NCBI GenBank assembly: GCA_020060385.1
Contig: JAGVAH010000069.1
Location: 1 to 34,757 of the forward strand
From: Syntrophobacterales bacterium
GTDB taxonomy: Bacteria; Desulfobacterota; Desulfobaccia; Desulfobaccales; 0-14-0-80-60-11
DNA length: 34,757 nucleotides
Direction of reading: 5' to 3'
Shown: positions 7,974-15,227 of the stretch, in pieces
Layout of the letters: the number at the start of each line of letters is the position of its first letter
Numbering within the stretch: position 1 is the first letter of the stretch
Position numbers and translations under genes: made by a program
Notes under the pieces: model-generated
What the model was told of the DNA's origin: nothing
What the model saw: only the letters and a program-made list of their open reading frames with translations
The model's database searches: none

Positions 7974-9008
7974 ATGATCCCCTGTATCTGGAAACGGATT
8001 TCTGGCCCGGCCCTGCTGTCCTTTCTCCTTTACTTGTTGCCGGTCCTGCTGCTGACCGTGGCGCCGGCCTCCGGGGTGCCCCAGGGTGGTTATGCCCATC
8101 CGGAAACGTTGATCCAACCTGAAGAGCTCAAGGCCCTCCTGGACCGCAGAACCCCTAACCTCCGGATCATCGACGTGCGCCACAAAGCCAAGTATTATCT
8201 GGGCCATATTCCCGGGGCCCTGGAGGTCTGGCGCCCGGACCTGGAAAACAAGAATAACCGGGGCCGGCTGGCCACCCAGGCCCAGATGGAGGCCCTCCTG
8301 GGCCGCCTGGGGGTGGGCGGCCAGGACACCCTTATCCTCTATGGGGATCACTATGATCATACCCGTTTGTGGCTGGTCCTGGCTTATTACGGCTTTCCCC
8401 TGGAGCGCATGCGCCTTTTGGACGGGGGCCTGGAGGCCTGGAAGGCCAAAGGCTACCCCACCCAGTTCACCGCTCCCCGGGTCAGCCGCTCCAGGTACAA
8501 ATTGCCGGGGCCGTCCTTGACCCCCACTCTGGTGGCCACCCTGGAGGAGGTGAAAAAAGCCCTAAACGACCCCCAGAAAGTAATCCTGGACGTCCGCTCC
8601 CAGAAGCAATACCTGGGACAGGAAAGCAAAGAAGGGGCCACCCGCCACGGCCATATTCCCGGAGCCTTGTGGCTGAATTGGCAGGAGAACCTGGTGCCTG
8701 CCGGACCCTTCAAAGGCTACTTAAAGTCCGAGGCGGACCTGAAGCAAATCTACGGGGCCCTGGGAGCCACCCCGGATAAAGACATTTACCTCTACTCCCA
8801 TAACGGCTTGCCGGCCACCCTCAGTTTGGTGAGCCTCTACCTGGCGGGGTATCCCCTGGAGAAACTCCACCTCTATCTGGGTTCCTGGATCGAGTGGAGC
8901 CGCAGCCAGGAGGCCGTGGAAATGGGGCCTGAAGCTGCCCATGTCGGCCGGCAGTCACCAGATAAAGCTATTCCAATGAAAACCAAGGAGAAAAAGGCCC
9001 AACCCTGA
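7974..9008 (+). CDS. Exported two-domain rhodanese-like protein, catalytic Cys missing
   Basis: The protein has 344 residues. An N-terminal signal segment (LLSFLLYLLPVLLLTVAPAS) predicts export. Two rhodanese folds follow: the first has IIDVRHKAKYYLGHIPGA and LLDGGLEAWKAKGYP, the second ILDVRSQKQYLGQ, HGHIPGALWLNW and LGSWIEWS. This is the layout of thiosulfate/mercaptopyruvate sulfurtransferases, in which only the second domain is catalytic. At the place of the second-domain YC-x-x-G loop the sequence is YSHNGLPAT, so Ser replaces the persulfide-forming Cys. The first domain has YGDHYD, also without Cys. It may therefore bind rather than transfer sulfur or an oxyanion. GGAGGTGCCTG before the ATG gives a strong start. 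It follows the TVP38 gene in the same direction. Confidence 0.85.
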   Translation: MIPCIWKRISGPALLSFLLYLLPVLLLTVAPASGVPQGGYAHPETLIQPEELKALLDRRTPNLRIIDVRHKAKYYLGHIPGALEVWRPDLENKNNRGRLATQAQMEALLGRLGVGGQDTLILYGDHYDHTRLWLVLAYYGFPLERMRLLDGGLEAWKAKGYPTQFTAPRVSRSRYKLPGPSLTPTLVATLEEVKKALNDPQKVILDVRSQKQYLGQESKEGATRHGHIPGALWLNWQENLVPAGPFKGYLKSEADLKQIYGALGATPDKDIYLYSHNGLPATLSLVSLYLAGYPLEKLHLYLGSWIEWSRSQEAVEMGPEAAHVGRQSPDKAIPMKTKEKKAQP

Positions 9009-9409
9009 GAAGAGAATTCTCCGGCTTTTCCGGGGCAGCCGCGCCTGCCCCTTTCTTTATGGCAGCCGCAGGCTGGAACCTGCGTCCTTTTTCCTGTCCT
9101 GGTTCTGGGATGCAGGCTGCACAGCCTGCGGCTGCCAAAGGTAACACTATAACCCATTTCAAAACCTATTATGAGGCTGCAGATAGGTTATCAATACGAA
9201 AAGGATAGCAGGAGGATTTTTCAAGTCCCCCTTTTTTAAAGGTGGATTTAGTAGGATTATCAGGCGCTTACATAATCCCCCCCACCCCCCTTACAAAAAA
9301 GGGGGTGATCCTTTTTCTCATAAAACCTTTCTGGATGAGCCAAAACGATTGCCAAAATCGCTTCTGAAATGAACTTCTAAGTTATTCTTAAAGGGCCCTG
9401 CAGAACCCC
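9009..9409. repeat. Gene-free gap with a strong hairpin and a 217-bp element
   Basis: The gap begins with a long inverted repeat. The arms GGCAGCCGCAGGCTG (9061-9075) and CAGCCTGCGGCTGCC (9122-9136) are perfect over 15 bp, with a further inner pairing around 9079-9087 and 9108-9116. It could stop transcription of the rhodanese operon, though no T-run follows. After it comes the element at 9155-9371, reported separately. No gene is seen. Confidence 0.7.
9155..9371. mobile_element. MITE-like 217-bp element, copy 1
   Basis: The element starts at CATTTCAAAACCTATT and ends in CTTCTGAAATG. Inside, in order, are ATAGGTTATC, AAGGATAGCAGGAGGAT, the C5T/A/G5 palindrome and GTGATCCTTTTTC. Then come CTGGATGAGCCAAAACGA and CAAAATCG. 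The same ordered blocks occur at 32258-32474 and 33442-33658 with the same overall length. It has no ORF of its own, as expected of a non-autonomous element. Confidence 0.75.
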
Positions 9410-11947
9410 ATGTCTGACGTAAAACCGGCAACCACCATCAACTGGGCCGAAAGAATCCTTTCCCAGTGCATCGGCGAGGAACTGCCTCCCTGCCAGGCCG
9501 CCTGTCCTTTGGACATCCGGGTCCGGGAAAAGCTGCGCCTGCTGCAGGCAGGCAAGATGGCCGAGGCCCTGGAGGTGCTCCTGGAGCGCTGCCCCTTCCC
9601 CGGCATCCTGGGCCGCATCTGCTCCCGCCCCTGCGAATCCGCCTGCACCCGGGGCCAGATGGAGGCCCCCATCGCCATTGCCGGGCTCAAACGCTACCTG
9701 GCCGACCTGGACCCGGCAGCCATGCTGGGGGTGGCTCCCGGCCCTGACCGGCCTGAGCAGGTGGCGGTGGTGGGGGGCGGGCCCGCAGGGCTGATGGCCG
9801 CCTACGAACTCCGGAAGCTGGGCTACCCGGTCACCCTCTTCGAGGCGGCAGACGCCCTGGGCGGGGCCCTGCGCCTCTATCTCCCGGCCTTCCGCCTGCC
9901 CCGGGAGGTCCTGGACCGGGAGGTGGGACTGATCGCGAAGATGGGTACGGAAGTGCGCCTCCGGAGCCGCCTGGGCCGGGACATCCATCTGGAGGACCTG
10001 CGCCGGGACTTCGCTGCGGTCTTCCTGGCCCTGGGCGCGCACAAGGCTCTCTCCCTGCAGATCCCCGGGGAAGACCTGCCCCAGGTGCTGCCGGTCCTGG
10101 ATTTCTTGCGATCCGCCAATGGCGACCGGCCCCCGGCGGTGGGACCCCGGGTGGCGGTCATCGGCGGGGGCAACGCCGCGGTGGACGCAGCCCGCGCCGC
10201 TTGGCGCCGGGGGGCTAAAGAGGTCCACTTGTTGTACCGCCGCACCCCGGAACTCATGCCCGCCCTGCCCGGAGAAGTGGCAGAGGCCCAGGTGGAAGGG
10301 GTGCGGTTTCACTTCCTCACCATGCCGGTGCGCATCCTGGGTGAGGGCCGGGTGCAGGGGCTGTTGCTCCAAAAGACCACCTTGGGGGAGCCAGACGCCC
10401 ACGGCCGACACTGTCCGCTGCCAGTGCCCGAGTCACAGTTCACCCTGGAGGTGGACACCGTCATCCCCGCGTTGGGGCAGACCGCGGACTTCGGCTTTTT
10501 CGGCCCCGGCCTGGCCTTTGACACCGCCACCATCCACCGCCTGGAAGCGGACCCCGTCACTTTGCACACCCAAATCCCCGGGGTCTTCGCTGGCGGCGAC
10601 CTGGTCACCGGCCCCCGCACTGCGGTGGAGGCCATGGCCGCGGGCCGCCGGGGGGCCCTGGCCATTCACAGCTTCTTGGAAAAGGAGCCTCTGCCCGCTG
10701 ACTTGCCCCCTCTCACCAGCCGGTCCACCGGGCTCATCGTCGATACCACCGGCGTTCCCACCGCCGCCCGCCAGGCCATGCCTGACATGCCCCTTTCCCA
10801 AAGGGCGGCCAACCCCCTGGCCGAAGTGGAACTGGGGTTTTCCCCGGACGGGGCCCGGGCGGAGGCGGCCCGCTGCCTCACCTGCGTCTGCTCCCGATGC
10901 GTTCAGAACTGCACCTTTCTCCAGCGCTACGTCCGGCATTTTCCTTATACGGAAAAAGAAATCGTCCGGCTCCTTAAGTCCCAGGGGGAAAAGGAACCCC
11001 TGCTCCCCTATTCCTGCCATTACTGCGGCCTCTGCCAGGCGGTCTGCCCCCGGGACCTGCACGCGGGCCATCTCTGCCTGGACTACCGGCGCCGCCTGGT
11101 GGCCCGGGGGAAAGGCCCGCTGCCCCCCCACAAGGGCGTCCAGGACTACGTGAAATGGGGCACCCATCCCGTCTTCACCTTGAGCCGCCCGGACCCGGCC
11201 ACGGGCAAGGCGCAACGGGTTTTCTCCCCCGGCTGCTCCCTCCCCGGCTACTTCCCCCGCCTGGTCCGGGACGCTTATCAATATCTCCGGGAGAGATTGC
11301 CCCACACGGGCATCATGCTCAACTGCTGCGGCGCGCCCAGCCTGATGCTGGGGGAAGAGGAGGTGCAGGAACGGGTGGCCGCCCGGGTGGCCGCGGAATA
11401 CCAAAAACTGGGGGCCCAGGAACTCATCGCCGCCTGCACCCATTGCCTTAACACCCTCAATACCTACTGCCCGGAGATCAAGACCCGCTCCCTCTACGAA
11501 GTGATGCAGGAGCACGGGCTGCCGGCAGCCGTTCCCCAGAAGGCGGGATCAGTCTTTCAGGTCCATGATCCCTGCGGCGCCCGGCAGACGCCGGTGGTCC
11601 AGGACGCGGTGCGCAGCCTGGTGACGGCCGCGGGCCACCGCCTGGAAGAGATGCCTCATAATCGGGAAACCACCATCTGCTGCGGCGCCGGAGGCCTGGT
11701 GCCCGCGGTGGACAACCCCCTGGCCAAAAAGATGACCGCGTTCCGCCTCTCCGAAGCCACCCAAGACCTGATAGTCTATTGCGCCACCTGCCGGGCCAAA
11801 TTCGTCAACGCCGGCCACCACTCCCTCCATGTCCTGGAACTCTTCTTCAACCCCCGTTGGCCCCAAACCAAGGCCGCCCCCCCGGCCAGCCCCAGCAAAC
11901 GCTGGTGGAGCCGCTGGCGCCTGAAGCGCTATTTTCAGAGTCTATGA
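9410..11947 (+). CDS. GltD-like FAD oxidoreductase fused to HdrD/HdrB-type CCG domains
   Basis: This 845-residue protein has four parts. Residues 20-110 form the Cys-rich N-terminal Fe-S domain shared with glutamate synthase small subunit and dihydropyrimidine dehydrogenase (PPCQAACPLDI, GRICSRPCESAC). Residues 115-430 hold two dinucleotide-binding folds, GGGPAGLMAAYE and GGGNAAVDAARAA, with GVFAGGDLVTGPRTAVEA closing the FAD site. Residues 488-560 carry two Cys clusters (CLTCVCSRCVQNC and CHYCGLCQAVCP). Residues 600-830 contain two complete CCG repeats (LNCCGAPS...CTHC and ICCGAGG...CATC), which in HdrB/HdrD bind non-cubane [4Fe-4S] clusters. It likely moves electrons between NAD(P)H and a disulfide or other low-potential partner. 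The C-terminus ends in a basic, Trp-rich tail. It has no signal peptide or membrane helix. The ribosome-binding site is weak. Confidence 0.88.
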   Translation: MSDVKPATTINWAERILSQCIGEELPPCQAACPLDIRVREKLRLLQAGKMAEALEVLLERCPFPGILGRICSRPCESACTRGQMEAPIAIAGLKRYLADLDPAAMLGVAPGPDRPEQVAVVGGGPAGLMAAYELRKLGYPVTLFEAADALGGALRLYLPAFRLPREVLDREVGLIAKMGTEVRLRSRLGRDIHLEDLRRDFAAVFLALGAHKALSLQIPGEDLPQVLPVLDFLRSANGDRPPAVGPRVAVIGGGNAAVDAARAAWRRGAKEVHLLYRRTPELMPALPGEVAEAQVEGVRFHFLTMPVRILGEGRVQGLLLQKTTLGEPDAHGRHCPLPVPESQFTLEVDTVIPALGQTADFGFFGPGLAFDTATIHRLEADPVTLHTQIPGVFAGGDLVTGPRTAVEAMAAGRRGALAIHSFLEKEPLPADLPPLTSRSTGLIVDTTGVPTAARQAMPDMPLSQRAANPLAEVELGFSPDGARAEAARCLTCVCSRCVQNCTFLQRYVRHFPYTEKEIVRLLKSQGEKEPLLPYSCHYCGLCQAVCPRDLHAGHLCLDYRRRLVARGKGPLPPHKGVQDYVKWGTHPVFTLSRPDPATGKAQRVFSPGCSLPGYFPRLVRDAYQYLRERLPHTGIMLNCCGAPSLMLGEEEVQERVAARVAAEYQKLGAQELIAACTHCLNTLNTYCPEIKTRSLYEVMQEHGLPAAVPQKAGSVFQVHDPCGARQTPVVQDAVRSLVTAAGHRLEEMPHNRETTICCGAGGLVPAVDNPLAKKMTAFRLSEATQDLIVYCATCRAKFVNAGHHSLHVLELFFNPRWPQTKAAPPASPSKRWWSRWRLKRYFQSL

Positions 11948-12310
11948 TTGTGAACAATCGGCGGTAGGCAGTTAAAGATGTCGTCTTCTCCCACCTCTGT
12001 TCTTACCGCCTACTACTCTCTCCAATTACCCCGGCACCCCCTCCCTATCACCGGTAAACCGAAGCAGGTGTTGCATACTGAAACACCTAAAATCTTTGGA
12101 AAAAAAATACTTAATGAGAACAATTTATGCTACCATGCGATTCGAAAGGCACCTGGTAACCAGAGGAAAAAATATCGAGGATTAAATCCTGAAAGGAGGA
12201 TGGCGGCATTATTTTATAACCGCAGCGGCTTAAATCGCTGCATATTTCCCGCTGCAAAAGGTAGTAATATTCTGGCCTGACTCTAGAAAGGGAGGTAAAA
12301 GGAGGTCTCC
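11948..12310 (+). promoter_or_regulatory. Long 5' leader of the YeiH-type gene
   Basis: This gap is long and AT-richer than its surroundings. It contains AAAGGAGG at 12192-12199 directly abutting an ATG, opening a 26-codon frame (12200-12280). The hairpin GCAGCG...CGCTGC (12222-12241) lies within that frame. Two strong ribosome-binding sequences (GGGAGG and AAAGGAGG) precede the ATG at 12311. The arrangement could be a leader with a structured or translated element. I do not recognise a known riboswitch, and the 26-codon frame is unlikely to be translated well because there is no spacing between its ribosome-binding site and ATG. Confidence 0.35.
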
Positions 12311-14086
12311 ATGAATGGGCTGGAAAAACTGAAACAATTGCTGGGATTGGGCGCCGAGGTTTCTGAGGAAGGCGTTGTCGAAGAATTGGCATCCCAAGTG
12401 AAGACCCTGAAGGAAATCCGGGAAGCCCTAGGATTGCCCCCAGACACCCCCGCGGCTGAGATTAAAGATCGCCTTCAAAACCTCAAGGCGGAACATGCCG
12501 AATTGCTGGGCCTCAAAGGTCAGTGGGAGTCCCGGGAAAAAGAGGAATTGCAGGTCAGCCAGTGGCAGGCCCTCTACAAATCCGAGGACTGGCTGGGGTG
12601 TTGGATCGGCCTAAGTATCATCGCCATGGCTACTTTTCTTTTTTCTTTTACCGGCCTGACCTACAAAGCCCCTTCCTTCCGGTGGACCACTGCCGCGGAA
12701 TTTCAGTCCCATACCGCGGCCATGGCCCCGGTGGTGGAACAAATAATCACCCAAGCCGGGAATAAAGGGGAGACGGCCTTGCAGGAACAGGCCCAGGCCC
12801 TCCAAAAAGCCATCGCCGCCAAGGATCGAAAGGCCATCGGGGCCGCGGGCAAAAAACTGGAAGCCGCCGCCAAAAAGGCCAAGGATAAGGACCTGAAGGC
12901 CAAGGCGGGCATGGTGGGCAAAGGCTTCAACGACCAGGCCGGCAGACTCCCGGACAAGGTCATGTCCGCGGACAATTTCAGATATTCCCTCTATGTCTTT
13001 GTGGCCTACCTGTTCATCGGCATCATTGGCATGGCCCTCATGGGCCAGCCCGTGGGCTTCTTTATCACCGGCTTTCCCGTCGTCTTCATCATCTCCTGGT
13101 TGTCCCTCTTCCTGGCCGGGAATTACACCATCCATGAATACGGCCTGGAGTATGTGCTCTTCTGCCTCATTCTCGGCCTGCTGGTGAGCAACACCGTGGG
13201 CACCCCCAAGTGGATAATGCCCGCGGTGAAAACTGAATTCTTCATCAAAGCCGGTCTGGTGATCCTGGGGGCCCGGGTGCTCTTCGGGGTCATCCTCAAG
13301 GCCGGCGCCCTGGGCATGGTGCAGGCTTTGGCCGTGGTCGGCGTCGTCTGGTATTCCTGTTGGTGGCTGTGCAAGAGGTTGGGCATTGACGACGACTTCG
13401 CGGCCATGCTCTCCAGTTCGGTCTCCATCTGCGGGGTCTCCGCGGCCATTGCCACCGCGGGCGCAGTGAAAGGCGACCCCAAGAAGCTCTCCTACGTCAC
13501 TTCCATCGTCCTGGTGTGCGCGGTGCCCATGATGGTGCTCATGCCCATCATCAGCAAGGCCGTGGGTATGCCGGACGCGGTGGCCGGGGCCTGGCTGGGC
13601 GGGACGCTCGATACCTCGGGCTCGGTGGTGGCCGCGGGCGCGCTCATCAGCGACCTGGCCATGAAGGTGGGAGTCACGGTGAAGATGTCCCAGAACGTCC
13701 TCATCGGCGTGGCCGCCTTCATTCTCTCCGTGATTTGGACTTTGAAGGGGCGGAAAGAGGGCGAACAGGCCAGCCTGTGGGAAATCTGGTACCGCTTCCC
13801 CAAGTTCGTCCTGGGGTTTCTGGCGTCGTCCCTTCTCTTTTCTTTTATCTTGAGCGAGGCTACCATTAAGGCCATCGGCAAGCCCGTGCAGGCGTTGGAG
13901 GTCTGGTGGTTTGCCCTGGCCTTCACCTGCATCGGCCTGGAGACCAGGTTCATGGACCTGGCGGCCCTGGGCGGCGGCCGCCCGGCCGTGGCCTTCCTGG
14001 CGGCCCAGGGGTTCAACGTCATCTGGACCCTGATCCTGGCCTATCTCTTGTTCGGCGGCATTATCTTCCCAATGCCGGTGTTTTAA
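12311..14086 (+). CDS. YeiH/UPF0324-family putative exporter with N-terminal extension
   Basis: The protein has 591 residues, whereas the YeiH family core is about 340. The core occupies about residues 235-591 with some ten membrane helices. It includes the hallmark segments KAGLVILGARVLF, SSSVSICGVSAAIATAGAVKG and GAWLGGTLDTSGSVVAAGA. The N-terminal 95 residues are soluble and heptad-like (LKEIREALGLPPDTPAAEIKD). They are followed by one membrane helix (near 97-115) and an Ala/Lys-rich helical segment (about 150-210) probably on the far side of the membrane. The family is annotated as putative sulfate exporters, but the substrate is not proven. AAAGGAGG seven bases before the ATG is a strong start. 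The gene is followed by a strong terminator and stands alone in its transcript. Confidence 0.86.
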   Translation: MNGLEKLKQLLGLGAEVSEEGVVEELASQVKTLKEIREALGLPPDTPAAEIKDRLQNLKAEHAELLGLKGQWESREKEELQVSQWQALYKSEDWLGCWIGLSIIAMATFLFSFTGLTYKAPSFRWTTAAEFQSHTAAMAPVVEQIITQAGNKGETALQEQAQALQKAIAAKDRKAIGAAGKKLEAAAKKAKDKDLKAKAGMVGKGFNDQAGRLPDKVMSADNFRYSLYVFVAYLFIGIIGMALMGQPVGFFITGFPVVFIISWLSLFLAGNYTIHEYGLEYVLFCLILGLLVSNTVGTPKWIMPAVKTEFFIKAGLVILGARVLFGVILKAGALGMVQALAVVGVVWYSCWWLCKRLGIDDDFAAMLSSSVSICGVSAAIATAGAVKGDPKKLSYVTSIVLVCAVPMMVLMPIISKAVGMPDAVAGAWLGGTLDTSGSVVAAGALISDLAMKVGVTVKMSQNVLIGVAAFILSVIWTLKGRKEGEQASLWEIWYRFPKFVLGFLASSLLFSFILSEATIKAIGKPVQALEVWWFALAFTCIGLETRFMDLAALGGGRPAVAFLAAQGFNVIWTLILAYLLFGGIIFPMPVF

Positions 14087-14112
14087 CCTCAACCACCTAC
14101 AGAAATTAACCA

Positions 14113-14148
14113 GGGCCGGAAGACCTTAGTCTTCCGGCCCCATTTTTT
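14113..14148 (+). terminator. Rho-independent terminator of the YeiH-type gene
   Basis: A perfect 12-bp stem, GGGCCGGAAGAC / GTCTTCCGGCCC, with a CTTA loop is followed by CATTTTTT. It lies 27 bases after the stop codon. Confidence 0.95.
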
Positions 14149-14493
14149 AACCTGCTTCTTTCCCAAGATACAAAGGGCGGACCCCCAGGTCCGCCCCGGC
14201 AAACGCCGCTGGCGCCGCGTGCGCCTGAAGCGCTGGTGGCCAGCATGATGATGAGGCCCGGGGCTAGGTGGGCATTAAACAATATCCTAACCTGGCCCCT
14301 TCATTTTAACCGCCGGCCACTGGCGCCCCTTCCCCGCACTCTCCCCCACAGATATCCAAAACCTTGATTATCCAACAAAATCTGCTGGAAGTTCAACGGG
14401 GTATGTGGTATGAGAGAAAAGGTCCTCTGATGTTCAACTAATTTCCCCTTTAGTCATTAGTCGATAATAAAACCCAAACAAAGGAGGTTGCCG
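14149..14493. other. Gene-free gap
   Basis: No gene is seen. A second hairpin, GGGCGGAC/GTCCGCCC at 14175-14196, follows the terminator. Positions 14201-14240 resemble the 3' end of the oxidoreductase gene (AAACGC...CTGAAGCGCT); this is noted elsewhere and not called as a gene. AAGGAGG at 14481-14487 belongs to the next gene. Confidence 0.5.
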
Positions 14494-14856
14494 ATGATCG
14501 AGGTGCTGCCCGAAAGCCAAGGGAAGGTAATGGGAATCAAGGCCAGTGGCAAAGTAACCGCCCAAGATTACGAAGAGGTTTTAATCCCGCGCCTGGAGGC
14601 CGTGCTTAAGGAGCATGGTACAGTGTGCTTTCTTTACCTGATAGACGAGGACTTCCAGGGTTTCGAACTGGGGGCCATGTGGGACGATGCCAAGGCCGGC
14701 CTCAAGCACCGCCAGGCGTTCGAGAAGGTGGCCCTGGTGGGCGCGGCCCGGTGGATGGAGGTGGGGATGAAGCTCTTCGCCCCCTTGATGAAGGGAGAAT
14801 TGAAAAACTTTCCCCGGGAGCAGCTGGCGGCGGCCTGGGAGTGGTTGAAGTCCTGA
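14494..14856 (+). CDS. SpoIIAA-like (STAS-fold) protein
   Basis: This protein of about 120 residues has the SpoIIAA-like/DUF3478 pattern. An opening reading MIEVLPESQGKVMGIKASGK precedes a short helix with QDYEEVLIPRLEAVL. Then come a strand FLYLIDEDFQGFELGAMWDD and a helix ending in FEKVALVGAARWMEVGMKLF. The fold resembles anti-sigma-factor antagonists, but members of this group are usually stand-alone and lack the phosphorylated Ser. They are found in many proteobacteria, with unknown partners and no membrane segment. The start is the ATG with AAGGAGG six bases before it, rather than the TTG two codons earlier. The following gene overlaps its end by 16 bases. Confidence 0.82.
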   Translation: MIEVLPESQGKVMGIKASGKVTAQDYEEVLIPRLEAVLKEHGTVCFLYLIDEDFQGFELGAMWDDAKAGLKHRQAFEKVALVGAARWMEVGMKLFAPLMKGELKNFPREQLAAAWEWLKS

Positions 14857-15089
14857 CCTTAGCCGTCAGTTCTGATGCCATTTCGCAATCAAAAGACATT
14901 GAACTGTATGGACAGGCCAAAGAGAGAATTGTCAGCCGTTTTACCCATGACTACGTCAGCGATCTCCTGGCCAAAACCGGAGGCAACGTCACCCGGGCCG
15001 CGGAGCTGAGCGGGTTAAGCCGGGCCTCCCTGCAAAAGGTCATGCGCCGCCTGGGGATCAAATCCGCTGGCTTCCGGAAAGAAGACTAA
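14841..15089 (+). CDS. Orphan Fis-type helix-turn-helix protein
   Basis: The frame encodes about 82 residues from a GTG at 14841. The C-terminal half is a Fis-family DNA-binding domain: AKERIVSRFTHDYVSDLL, then KTGGNVTRAAELSGLSRASL and QKVMRRLGI. This is the arrangement found at the C-terminus of sigma-54 activators of the NtrC family. Here there is no AAA+ domain and no receiver domain. Either it is a stand-alone Fis-like DNA binder, or it is the surviving tail of a lost sigma-54 regulator. No upstream fragment of a sigma-54 domain is seen. The overlap with the SpoIIAA-like gene suggests translational coupling. No strong ribosome-binding site marks the start, so the N-terminus is uncertain. 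Confidence 0.6.
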   Translation: MVEVLTLAVSSDAISQSKDIELYGQAKERIVSRFTHDYVSDLLAKTGGNVTRAAELSGLSRASLQKVMRRLGIKSAGFRKED

Positions 15090-15101
15090 CGGAAAAGCTT
15101 T

Positions 15102-15219
15102 ACCACAGAGGCACAGAGAGCACAGAGCTACACAGAGGAAAAAATTAAGGAGGGCAGGCTTCGCCTGCCCTCCCTTTATTATTCTCTGTGATTCTCTGTG
15201 TCCTCTGTGCCTCTGTGGT
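15102..15219. repeat. Long inverted repeat with a bidirectional terminator at its centre
   Basis: The arms ACCACAGAGGCACAGAGAGC (15102-15121) and its inverse CTCTGTGCCTCTGTGGT (15203-15219) enclose an 11-bp stem, GGAGGGCAGGC/GCCTGCCCTCC, at 15149-15173 with a TTC loop. T-rich flanks lie on both sides. It sits between two convergent genes. Confidence 0.85.
15149..15173. terminator. Bidirectional Rho-independent terminator
   Basis: An 11-bp stem with a 3-base loop is followed by CTTTATTATT on the plus strand and by TTAATTTTTT on the minus strand. It serves the Fis-type gene from the left and the MetV-like gene from the right. Confidence 0.8.
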
Positions 15220-15227
15220 GAGTCTTT

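Noticed and set aside
11978-12280. Open frame of 100 residues before the YeiH-type gene
   Set aside because: No recognisable domain and poor composition; the region looks like a leader. Only the 26-codon frame at 12200 has a ribosome-binding site, and that one has no spacing.
12611-14092. Long minus-strand frame of 493 residues
   Set aside because: Exactly opposite the YeiH-type gene, His/Gly/Gln-rich as expected of the antisense of a GC-rich membrane protein gene.
14201-14240. Short stretch resembling the 3' end of the oxidoreductase gene (KRRWRRVRLKRWW)
   Set aside because: Only about 40 bases, no start codon or longer frame; it may be a decayed copy or chance similarity in basic Trp/Arg codons.
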